In this document: positions 1-8,077 of the stretch, piece by piece
Position numbering within the stretch: position 1 is the first letter of the stretch
How the letters are laid out: each line of letters begins with the position of its first letter
Position numbers and translations under genes: made by a program
Notes under the pieces: model-generated
What the model saw: the letters and a program-made list of their open reading frames with translations, nothing else
Databases searched by the model: none
Told to the model about the DNA's origin: nothing
Assembly: GCA_005800465.1 (NCBI GenBank)
Contig: SYFI01000030.1
Location: forward strand, 1-37,317
Source of the DNA: Actinomycetota bacterium
GTDB taxonomy: Bacteria; Actinomycetota; Thermoleophilia; Miltoncostaeales; Miltoncostaeaceae
DNA: 37,317 nt
Direction of reading: 5' to 3'

Positions 1-213
1 ACCGGCGCAAAGCACATCGTGGGCCGGCACTTGGACCGTCCCCTCGGTGAGGGGAACGATGTCCCCCGCTGGCTTGATGCCCCAGTTCCGCTCGTAGATG
101 GCGGCGGCATGCCGGTCGATCTCGGAGGCGAACACGCACTCCCCACCGAGGCCGCTCATGACCTGATGGAACCCGCCAATGCCCGCGAAGAGATCAACGA
201 ATCGGAATGCCAT
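1..213 (-). CDS. C5-cytosine-specific DNA methyltransferase, N-terminal part (continues past left edge)
   Basis: Reverse-strand translation from ATG (complement of 211-213): MAFRFVDLFAGIGGFHQVMSGLGGECVFASEIDRHAAAIYERNWGIKPAGDIVPLTEGTVQVPAHDVLCAG. It contains C5-MTase motif I (DLFAGIGGF) and motif II context (ASEID). Not in the ORF track because no stop lies in the window. Confidence 0.93.
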   Translation of the reverse strand, partial: MAFRFVDLFAGIGGFHQVMSGLGGECVFASEIDRHAAAIYERNWGIKPAGDIVPLTEGTVQVPAHDVLCAG

Positions 214-299
214 TGGGGCCACGATAGCCGCCGGTCAGGACGGGGCGCTGACGCTGTCACCGCGCCGCAGTAAGGTGCGCAAAGACCCTCTCTTTCACT

Positions 300-1487
300 G
301 TGGTGGTGAGCATGGCCACGAATGCCGTTCAGGAGACCGCGGAAGCGCGGAAGAAGTTGATCATTGCCGCGTTCTCGGAGGAACTCGATCCACTGAACGA
401 ACGCTCGTCGGCTCGCGTGCTCGCCGACATGATCAAGTCTGGCGAGCCCCGGCCGATCCTTACGAGCGGCGACATCGACGGCCTCCTGTCGGCCGCGATG
501 CTGTCGTCTGTCTCGGCGCGCGTCGGCTCGACGGACGGACGGTGGGAGGTCGTTGCGATCACCCTCTCGACGCCTGAGGGTCAGGCGATCCTGACGCACC
601 CTGCGGTCGCGGCCGAGCGGCCGCCCAACATCTTCGGCGTCGATGTGTTCTCAACCGAGTTCGACAATGTGAGCAACCACATCGTCCTCTTTGGCGACCG
701 CCGCCTCTCCGTTGATCAAGTCCGGGAGGCGTTCGAGGACTGGGACGCCGCGGTTCGCGCCGCCGCCGCTAGCCCCGACCGGTTGATCGCGGACCCGAAC
801 CTCTGGGCCGAGATCTACGCCTCACGCAATGACGGCGCCTATCCACACGGCGCCCCTTACAAGTATCCGTTGGGCACTGCGCAGATCCTGCTGGCGCTCC
901 TTGAAGCGGGGGAGGTAGCGCCGCGCTTCTTTGACGGCCACTACCTGCCCTGGCTCTTGGCGAACTGCGATGGCGGTGTCGCCTCCTACACCAGCAAATA
1001 CTTCCCCAATGTGAGCCTTTGGTGGTCCTTGATGGCCGGGGCCGTAGGCCCCGGCTCGCTCACGCAGATGATCTATGAGCGTGTGCGAACCATGCTGCCC
1101 CACGACTTCTCGAACGCGGTCCATCAACTGAGCCGCGAGCAGTCAGCGCAGAGCCGGGCTCACCACTTGGACGACACATGGAACATCACGCCAAAGACCG
1201 CGGTTGCCATGGCCACGGTCTTTGACCTGATCGAACAGCTGACTGGTTGGGGCGACCCTGTTCGCGATGGCACAGCGGGCATAGTCGATTGGGTGCTCAT
1301 TCCCGAAACCGACGGCATCAAGGTTCCGCTCGCGCGCGGGAAGATGGTGGCGGAGGCGACTGCCAGCGGCATGACCCTGGCCGATGTCGCGAACTCGATC
1401 CGACAGGCGGTGAGCGGGGCGACGAACGCCAACTTCTACATGGGCGGTCAGAGCGGTGATCGCTTCAACTGGTTCGGGGGTTGGTAG
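300..1487 (+). CDS. Hypothetical protein, possible divergent DHH-family phosphoesterase; divergent from the methyltransferase
   Basis: 395-aa ORF (GTG 300 or ATG 312). Motif-like stretches ILTSGDIDGLLSAAML, IFGVDVFSTEFDNVSNHIVLFGD and LANCDGGVAS resemble the order of DHH motifs (DxDGxxS, lone D, DHH-like, DG). ORF is solid; family is tentative. Confidence 0.75.
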   Translation: MVVSMATNAVQETAEARKKLIIAAFSEELDPLNERSSARVLADMIKSGEPRPILTSGDIDGLLSAAMLSSVSARVGSTDGRWEVVAITLSTPEGQAILTHPAVAAERPPNIFGVDVFSTEFDNVSNHIVLFGDRRLSVDQVREAFEDWDAAVRAAAASPDRLIADPNLWAEIYASRNDGAYPHGAPYKYPLGTAQILLALLEAGEVAPRFFDGHYLPWLLANCDGGVASYTSKYFPNVSLWWSLMAGAVGPGSLTQMIYERVRTMLPHDFSNAVHQLSREQSAQSRAHHLDDTWNITPKTAVAMATVFDLIEQLTGWGDPVRDGTAGIVDWVLIPETDGIKVPLARGKMVAEATASGMTLADVANSIRQAVSGATNANFYMGGQSGDRFNWFGGW

Positions 1488-1520
1488 GGGGCCATGTCGG
1501 GGGGCCATCAGGAGCCCCAA

Positions 1521-1537
1521 TGCCGGTCAAACCGGCA
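1521..1537. terminator. Hairpin TGCCGGT-CAA-ACCGGCA downstream of the 395-aa ORF
   Basis: Perfect 7-bp stem with 3-nt loop; no clear T tract. Confidence 0.4.
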
Positions 1538-1621
1538 CGCCTGCCATCGAGACAAATGCCCTGCTCGCGCTAGGGTTGCCCGAGCCACTCCAAGAAGCTG
1601 GACGAAGACACCAAGACAGAG

Positions 1622-1663
1622 TTCCTAATCCTGGTGTCGGAAGTTCGAATCTTCCCGAGGGCA
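1622..1663 (+). other. 3' half of tRNA-Arg(CCU) without a 5' half (putative attachment-site remnant)
   Basis: Anticodon loop TTCCTAA, 3' anticodon stem TCCTG, variable GTGTC, T-arm GGAAG-TTCGAAT-CTTCC, acceptor CGAGGGC, discriminator A. No D-arm or matching 5' acceptor (GCCCTCG) upstream. Confidence 0.8.
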
Positions 1664-1940
1664 CTTAAGGTTGACCCCGTGTACCCCGGGGTGCAGGAGA
1701 CGGGTCGGCACACCGACGCGACAGCAAAAACCTGTACGGGTCCCGCGGGCGGTATGTGGGGTGCGGTCGGGTGGCTGTCGGCCTCCAACCGCGAGGTTCA
1801 TGAGCCCCGCCTCACTGTCGCACCGAGCGTTGTGGTCACCGGCGTGTGGGAGCTGGCGACCGGTCCAAGGTGGTTCCCGAGCAGAACTTCTGGCTGCAGG
1901 GGATGTCCACGGCGCCGCCCGCCGCGGGCTGAGAATCACC

Positions 1941-1974
1941 ACACCCTGGCGCAGATTATTTCGCGCCAGGGTGT
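1941..1974. promoter_or_regulatory. 12-bp perfect inverted repeat upstream of the toxin-antitoxin pair (operator or terminator)
   Basis: ACACCCTGGCGC-agattatttc-GCGCCAGGGTGT, 26 bp upstream of the antitoxin ATG. Confidence 0.5.
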
Positions 1975-2000
1975 TGTCTCATGCGTGATACTTTAGTGCG

Positions 2001-2237
2001 ATGGAGCGCGTGACTATCAGGGACCTGCGGAACCACGGCGGTGATGTGGTTGATCGCGTGACGGCGGGGGAGACCCTGATGGTCACCCGGGCAGGCACGC
2101 CTGTGGCCGAACTCCGGCCGCTCCGGCGCGATGCACTTGATGCCGCCACGCTCCTCGGGCGGTGGCGCAATCTGGCCCCCGTCGATCCCCAGCGGTTTCG
2201 TGCGGATGTCGACGCAGTCGTGGATCAGGCGCTGTGA
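2001..2237 (+). CDS. Phd/YefM (VapB-type) antitoxin
   Basis: MERVTIRDLRNHGGDVVDRVTAGETLMVTRAGTPVAELRPL, typical Phd/YefM N-terminus; overlaps a PIN gene. Confidence 0.9.
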   Translation: MERVTIRDLRNHGGDVVDRVTAGETLMVTRAGTPVAELRPLRRDALDAATLLGRWRNLAPVDPQRFRADVDAVVDQAL

Positions 2238-2656
2238 CATCTGGCGAGGCGGGGCTGCTGGATACCAGCGTGGTCATCGCGCTCCCCTCACTCGCCGATC
2301 CGGCCGTACTTCCCGATGAGCCGGTCATCAGCGCGGTGACCCTTGCCGAGCTCACCATCGGCCCGCTTGTGGCACGGAGCCCTGCCGAACGCGCTCGCAG
2401 GCAGGCGGTGCTGCAGCAGGCCGAAGCCGACTTCGAGCCCCTGCCCTTCGACGCTGCGGCCGCACGCGCCTTTGGGACTGTCGCGGCAGCGCTCCGGTCG
2501 TGCGGTCGAAAGCCCGCGGCCCGGGCATTCGATGCACTGATCGCGTCGGTTGCACTGGCAAATGGCCTCCCGCTCTATACGGCGAACGTCGCAGACTTTG
2601 CGGGTATCCCGGGCCTTCGGGTTGTGGGCGTGACGATCCCGTCTGGGGCGTCTTAG
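2234..2656 (+). CDS. VapC-like PIN-domain toxin
   Basis: GTG start overlaps antitoxin stop (GTGA). LLDTSVVIAL, TLAELTIG, ARAFDALIASVALANGLPLYTANVADFAGI show PIN acidic residues. Confidence 0.9.
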   Translation: MTSGEAGLLDTSVVIALPSLADPAVLPDEPVISAVTLAELTIGPLVARSPAERARRQAVLQQAEADFEPLPFDAAAARAFGTVAAALRSCGRKPAARAFDALIASVALANGLPLYTANVADFAGIPGLRVVGVTIPSGAS

Positions 2657-2701
2657 CCACGAGGGGAGCAGGGCCTGATCCGGGCCCGCACCACATCTGG
2701 T

Positions 2702-4554
2702 CTAGGCCACTCGCAGAAGCCAGTCGCGCAGGGCGCCAAAGGTGGCGTCGTGGTCGCCGAAGTCGTGGCCCACGCCATCCAGCATCCGCACCTCCACATC
2801 CGCATGGCCGTCGGCCCGCGCCCGTTCGGCAAGCCTGTCGGCATCCGCAGGCGCCACGATCACGTCGTCGCTCCCCTGCACCAGCAGTACCGGCGCGAGC
2901 ACCCGGCCCACGTGCAGATACGCCTTCGCAGCCCCGGAGTCGGGCCCGCGGCTGTGCCACCACGTGCGCGCGGTGTACACGCCCGCCGCATGAGGGCTGT
3001 CGGCGGCGAGATACATGCGGTGGATAACAAGACTGATGTCGTCCTTCAGATCGGCATCGGCGTACGGCCGGCAGATCTCCAGGAGTTCCTCGTACGACGG
3101 CGATGCCCCGCATCTGTTCATACGGGCACGACTCGACTCGGGAAGGCTCCAAGCAGTGCCGAGCCCCACCGCGCCCACGATCGGAAGACCCAGATCGTGG
3201 GCAGCGCAGTAGAGCGCAGCCGTGGCACCGAGCGAGTAGCCCGACACCAGAACGTGGTCGTAGCCCTCGCCCGCGAGCCACGTGGTGGCCGCCCGAACGT
3301 CCTCGAGCACGTCTTCCCGCACGGCCGTTCCGAAGAGCTGCGACACGTTGCCCATGCGGGTATCCATGGTGAGAATCGGTACCCCGAGCCCCGCGACCGG
3401 AGCGCGCAGAAAGCGGAGCGCGCCCACACTGAGGTTGCCCTCGTCGCCGTGCAGGTGCACGACCGCCGTGCGCCGCCCCGTCTCCTGGATCCGGGCATCG
3501 GTGGGGACGGCGTGGCGCTCGAAGATTCCGTCATGCAGGCTGCCATCGGGGCCACGCACCGTCACCAGTCGCACGTTGCCGGTCGCCCCTCTGCGCGGCG
3601 GCACTGTTGCGCGGCGCTCCTCGGGCAGGAAGCCAATCCACGCCGCGGCACGATCGGCCACCTCGGGCACCATCCCCCAGAACGTGTGGTCGGCACCGGG
3701 CACGTATTCCAGATGCACCGGAAGACCAGCGGCCCGTGCGGCCTCGGCTAGGTTCTCGCCGTCGTCACCCGGCAGCACCGTGTCATCCCCCGCCTGCATG
3801 AGCGCGACGGGCACGCCGATGTCGCGAATGCGGTCCACCGATACCGGGTTCCGCGACTCCGGCCCGCGGCACTGCCACCAGGAGCGCAGCGACCACGCCT
3901 CAGCGTCGTACGGGGAGTCGGTGGGTCCTGCCCCCCGATGGACGACGACCACATCGTCCCCACCGTCGCGGTCCACCCCGGCCCGTAGCGCCATCCGCGT
4001 CACCTCGGTGTATGTGGGCTGCGCGCGCAGGCGGGTCCACCGCGCGCGAATCGACTCCGGGAGACTCCACGGGTGGGCCAGGGTGCACAGGCCCACCACC
4101 TCTGGCGGCCGGCGCAGCGCCTGGTAGTCGGTGACGATGCTGGCACCGAGGCTGTAGCCCATGAGCACCACGCGCTCGAAGCCGATCTCCCGGGCGAGAT
4201 CCATTGCCCCCGCGAGGTCGTCGGGCGTGTTGTCAAACAGCCCCCGCCGTACACCACTCCAAAGTTGGCCATGCGCGTGTTGATCGACAGCGCCGCGTAC
4301 CCGTGGTGAGCGAGTTCGAAGGCAATGCGCCGGGGAAACCCACCCATGTAGTCGCCGAGCGACCCGTGCACCACGATCACCAAGGTGCCTGCCTGAGGCA
4401 GGGTGTCGTCACGCGGGCGCATGAGCAGGCCATCCCAGTGCTTATGGTCCGCAGTATGGATGATCACCAGCTCGGTATCTGCTTCCAGATCATCGTGCCC
4501 AAACTCCGTGTGGGGCCGCGCGCCAGAGCGCATGGCGACGGGGTCGGGGCGCAT
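2702..4554 (-). pseudogene. Tandem two-domain alpha/beta hydrolase, frameshifted in the first domain
   Basis: Upstream frame (4554 down to ~4240) ends ...SINTRMANFGVVYGGG; the other frame continues LFDNTPDDLAGAMDLAREIGFERVVLMGYSLGAS... Adding one G to the G5 run (C5 at 4241-4245 on +) joins them. Two GYSLGA nucleophile elbows. Confidence 0.85.
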
Positions 4555-4969
4555 GTCGTCGGATGGCGGTCGCAGGTCGGTCGCGGGCGCATTATTGCCG
4601 CGGCACAGTTACCGCGCCCACGTCTGCGGGGCCACGCGCGGCCCTCGGGTGAGCGACTGCACACGGGCGTGCGATACGGGGTTCGCCCGGGCAGTGGCGC
4701 GCGCAGTACGTAATGGGTTTCCGACCAGCAGATGGTCGGGTTGGAACCGAACCAACGCGCGCCGCTCGCGCGGATGACATCTATTTCGGCATGTACTCGG
4801 CGTGCATCCCGCCAATCGGAGAGGGGTGGGCTGCAAGTGGGCTCGTGGGCGAGGTGGGGGTACAGTCGTATCCATGACCGATCTCAACGAGTCTGGCCCG
4901 CAGGGAGAAGCGCCCCCGCCAACCTTCGGTGATCTCACCAAGATGCAGCGATCTTGAGCGCTCGCACGA

Positions 4970-5494
4970 ATGATGGTGCGCACCCTGCTCACCGTCGCCA
5001 TCCTCATCACCGTCTATGCGGTGATGTTGCCAAGCGACCTCGCCGATGGCAACGTCGGCGTGCGGCTTGTGGGCTCGTTGCTGGTGTTCGCGGGAGTGCT
5101 TGCCCTGCAGGTCGATGCCATCACCCGGGACCCGCTGCCCGACTTGCGAGCCGGGTCGTCCATGATCACCGCCGTCACCCTGCTCGTGCTCATGTTCGCG
5201 ATGACTTACGCCACGCTGGCCAGCGCACACCCCGAGTGGTTCTCGCAGCCCTCGGACAAGTCGTCGGCCATCTATTTCACGGTCACCAATCTGGGAACCG
5301 TGGGATTTAGCAACATCACTGCCGTCAGCCATACGGCACGGTGGGTGGTCACCGCCCAGATTGTCGTCGACCTCACTCTGGTGGTGGCGCTCGGCCGCGT
5401 GCTGTCCAGCGCAGCCCGGGCTGGGCGTGTGCGTGAGGAGCGGCTGGCGTCAGATGCCGGACGCACGACGACCGACGACCACCCTACGACCTGA
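4970..5494 (+). CDS. Two-TM potassium-channel-like membrane protein
   Basis: Hydrophobic helices flank a pore-loop-like IYFTVTNLGTVGFSNI followed by a final TM helix. Confidence 0.7.
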   Translation: MMVRTLLTVAILITVYAVMLPSDLADGNVGVRLVGSLLVFAGVLALQVDAITRDPLPDLRAGSSMITAVTLLVLMFAMTYATLASAHPEWFSQPSDKSSAIYFTVTNLGTVGFSNITAVSHTARWVVTAQIVVDLTLVVALGRVLSSAARAGRVREERLASDAGRTTTDDHPTT

Positions 5495-7976
5495 CGGTGT
5501 TGGAGAGTGCCGAGGTGCTAGTGGGGGTGATGGCCCGCACCTGAACCTTGCCACCGCGTCGCACCGATGCCCGGATGGTGCCATTCGTGTGGGCCATGCG
5601 ACCGATCAGGCGTCCATTGGCAAATACCTGGTAGCCGGTGGCACCCGGGCTCATCGTCATCCGAATTGTGAGGCCGCGGGGGGTCCGCACCACCGAGCGA
5701 AGGCGTGGGGTTGCCAAGATGTCGCGCGAATGGATCCCACCCGGGCGTCTGCTTACCGGTGGCGTGGATGGGTTACCGGGAGTGGGGCTACGTGAGTCAC
5801 CATCACCGCGGGGATTGGGAGTGGGTGTGCTCGGTGTTCCCGGGGCGCCGGGGGTACTCGGGGCACTTGGGGTACTGGGTGCCGGGATGGCCGGGACGAT
5901 CCCGGAGTTGATGTCAAGCAGGAGGTTGGGCGACTGCGGTCCGATACCGGAGATGACGTTCGTCGTGGCCCCTTCCCGGATTGCGGCAACCACGGTGGCC
6001 GGAGTGGCACCGGTGCTGCCCGAGAGCAGAAGCGCCGCGGCACCAGCCACGTGCGGCGATGCCATGGACGTCCCCGACAGCGAGCGTGATCCGGTGGTGG
6101 AGGTGTTGGAGGCCGACACGATTGCTGAACCCGGCGCGAACACATCAACGCACGATCCCCAGTTCGAATAGCTGGCCATCGCATCGTTCGCTGCTGTGGC
6201 CCCCACCGTGATGGCAGAGGGCTCCGCCGCCGGTGACGCGCCGCATGCGTCGGCATTGCTGTTACCTGCCGCGACGGCGAACGTGATGCCATCGGCAACC
6301 GCCGCCCGCACCGCGGCATTCAGCGCCTGCGAGTAGCCGCCGCCCAGGCTCATATTGGCGACAGCGGGCACGTCAGCCTGATGGTTGCTGATTGCCCAGT
6401 CAATGCCGGCAATCACGCCTGACGTACTGCCACTGCCAGCGCAGGAAAGCACTCGAACCGGAATGATGGAGACCGCTGGTGCGACGCCGAAGGTGGCTCC
6501 GCCCACGGTGCCGGCCACGTGCGTTCCGTGGCCGTTGCAGTCGGTTGCTGGATCAACGGCGGGATTGGCGGGGCTGGCGGCGTGCAATGCGTCGAATCCT
6601 GATTGCACCCGGCCACCGAAGTCCACGTGGTCGGCCTGCACGCCGGTGTCAATGATGTAGGCGGCCACCCCTCCGCCGTCGAGCGGTGCGGTGATGCGGC
6701 CGTCCAGCGGAAGCGCGCGCTGATCAATGCGGTCCTGCCCCCACGAGGTGACGGCGCGGTCCTGGGCGGCACCCGATCCCGGGGCCGCCGGAGGTGCTGA
6801 TGGGGGCGCGGGTGCCGGGGCCGACGACGCCATGGTCCACGTGAGCGTGGGCGCACCTGATGTGCCGCCCCAGCCATCAATGGCGAACAAGTACGAAGTG
6901 CCCTCAGTCACTGGAACCACGATCTGGCTCCATGTTGCGGCTCCTGCCTCCGCGTCGTCGTTCTCGGCCAAAGTGGAGAGCCCGGCGACCGTGTTCCCGG
7001 TATACGCGCCAAGCAGCGTGTCGTAGGTGCTGCCACGAGTATCGAGGGTGAGGGTGCCGGTGGCGGGAGCCGTCCAGCGGTACCAGATGGATGCGCTCGC
7101 ACCCGACCCTCCATGCGACGGCTCCCCGGTCTCGCGCGTCGCCTCCACGGTGGATCCGGTGGCGGTGCCCGAACTGCTCAACAGGGATGACGCACTCACA
7201 AACAGGTCGTTCGCCGGCGCCGCTGTGGGCACCGTGAGCGCCCAGGTCAGCGTGGCAGCGCCCCACTGTCCGCCCCATCCGTCAATGGCAATGCCGTATT
7301 TGGCACCTGCAGTGACGGCAAATGAGATGGCACTCGTGAGGCCCCCACCCGAGTCATCGTTCGCCGCCAGCAGCGTGAGCGAGTCAAGGGCGCTTCCGGA
7401 GTACGCGGCAAGCATGGTGTCGAACCCGCTCCCCAGCGTGTTCATGCGCACAGTCCCCGATGACGGAGCGGTCCATGTGAACCACACGGATGCCCGCCCG
7501 GTCGACGAGAAGTGCACGGGCTCGCCGGTCTCGCGCGTGGCCCCGTCGGTGGTGGTGGCGACACTGCCGCTGGTGCCGGTCATCGCCCGGCTGCTGGCAA
7601 AGGCGTCATTCGACGGCGCAGTTGCTGTGCTCATGGGCGGAACGGGTACGCCGGGCGATGCATCGATGCTCATTGGACGGTCGGGCTCCACCAGCAGCAC
7701 ATCGGGGTCACTGTTGAGGCGGGCGATGTCGGCCTTGTCAAGATCGGCGACAAACCCCTTGCCAATGGCCCTGAACGTGTCGCCCACGTCGTTGCCCCGG
7801 CGCTCCTCGGTGCGCACCTTGGCGGTCAGGTTCGCAGCTGGATCGATCATTATGATCTGCGGCGTCGCGGTGTCGGCCGCCGATGCCGCTGCCGTACCCA
7901 GCGCTCCCGCGATCGCGATGCCGCCGAGAAGGGCGACGAGTGCACGCGGAGTACGGAGGGTGGGGAGGGAAGACAT
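5484..7976 (-). CDS. Secreted S8 (subtilisin-like) serine protease with N-terminal prodomain and two PPC-like domains
   Basis: Signal-peptide-like N-terminus; catalytic motifs YIIDTGVQADH, GHGTHVAGTVGG, GTSMASPHVAGAAALL; two repeats with ...ATRETGEP...SxWxxWTAP... Confidence 0.93.
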   Translation of the reverse strand: MSSLPTLRTPRALVALLGGIAIAGALGTAAASAADTATPQIIMIDPAANLTAKVRTEERRGNDVGDTFRAIGKGFVADLDKADIARLNSDPDVLLVEPDRPMSIDASPGVPVPPMSTATAPSNDAFASSRAMTGTSGSVATTTDGATRETGEPVHFSSTGRASVWFTWTAPSSGTVRMNTLGSGFDTMLAAYSGSALDSLTLLAANDDSGGGLTSAISFAVTAGAKYGIAIDGWGGQWGAATLTWALTVPTAAPANDLFVSASSLLSSSGTATGSTVEATRETGEPSHGGSGASASIWYRWTAPATGTLTLDTRGSTYDTLLGAYTGNTVAGLSTLAENDDAEAGAATWSQIVVPVTEGTSYLFAIDGWGGTSGAPTLTWTMASSAPAPAPPSAPPAAPGSGAAQDRAVTSWGQDRIDQRALPLDGRITAPLDGGGVAAYIIDTGVQADHVDFGGRVQSGFDALHAASPANPAVDPATDCNGHGTHVAGTVGGATFGVAPAVSIIPVRVLSCAGSGSTSGVIAGIDWAISNHQADVPAVANMSLGGGYSQALNAAVRAAVADGITFAVAAGNSNADACGASPAAEPSAITVGATAANDAMASYSNWGSCVDVFAPGSAIVSASNTSTTGSRSLSGTSMASPHVAGAAALLLSGSTGATPATVVAAIREGATTNVISGIGPQSPNLLLDINSGIVPAIPAPSTPSAPSTPGAPGTPSTPTPNPRGDGDSRSPTPGNPSTPPVSRRPGGIHSRDILATPRLRSVVRTPRGLTIRMTMSPGATGYQVFANGRLIGRMAHTNGTIRASVRRGGKVQVRAITPTSTSALSNTVRS

Positions 7977-8077
7977 GTCGTGAGGCTACGTCCGGAAACA
8001 TTGGTTTGGGCGATCCGCACAGAAACCGCCACAACCCTTCACAGACTTCTCACAAACCGGGGAGAGCGGTACGAGGT

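Larger units (their letters stand above)
1..1663. mobile_element. Putative distal end of a genomic island integrated at tRNA-Arg(CCU)
   Basis: Orphan tRNA 3' half at the boundary, with a methyltransferase and an unusual ORF on its 5' side. Confidence 0.5.

Noticed and set aside
1622-1663. Complete functional tRNA gene
   Set aside because: The upstream sequence does not supply a D-arm, a 5' anticodon stem (CAGGA) or a 5' acceptor strand (GCCCTCG).
1634-1996. 120-aa and 105-aa plus-strand ORFs between the tRNA remnant and the antitoxin
   Set aside because: First overlaps the tRNA fragment; both are Arg/Pro-rich without domain signal and run into the inverted repeat.
4760-4876. Possible gene remnant reading ADDIYFGMYSACIPPIGEGWAASGLVGEVGVQSYP
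   Set aside because: Looks protein-like but is short, lacks a start, and cannot be tied to a family by eye.
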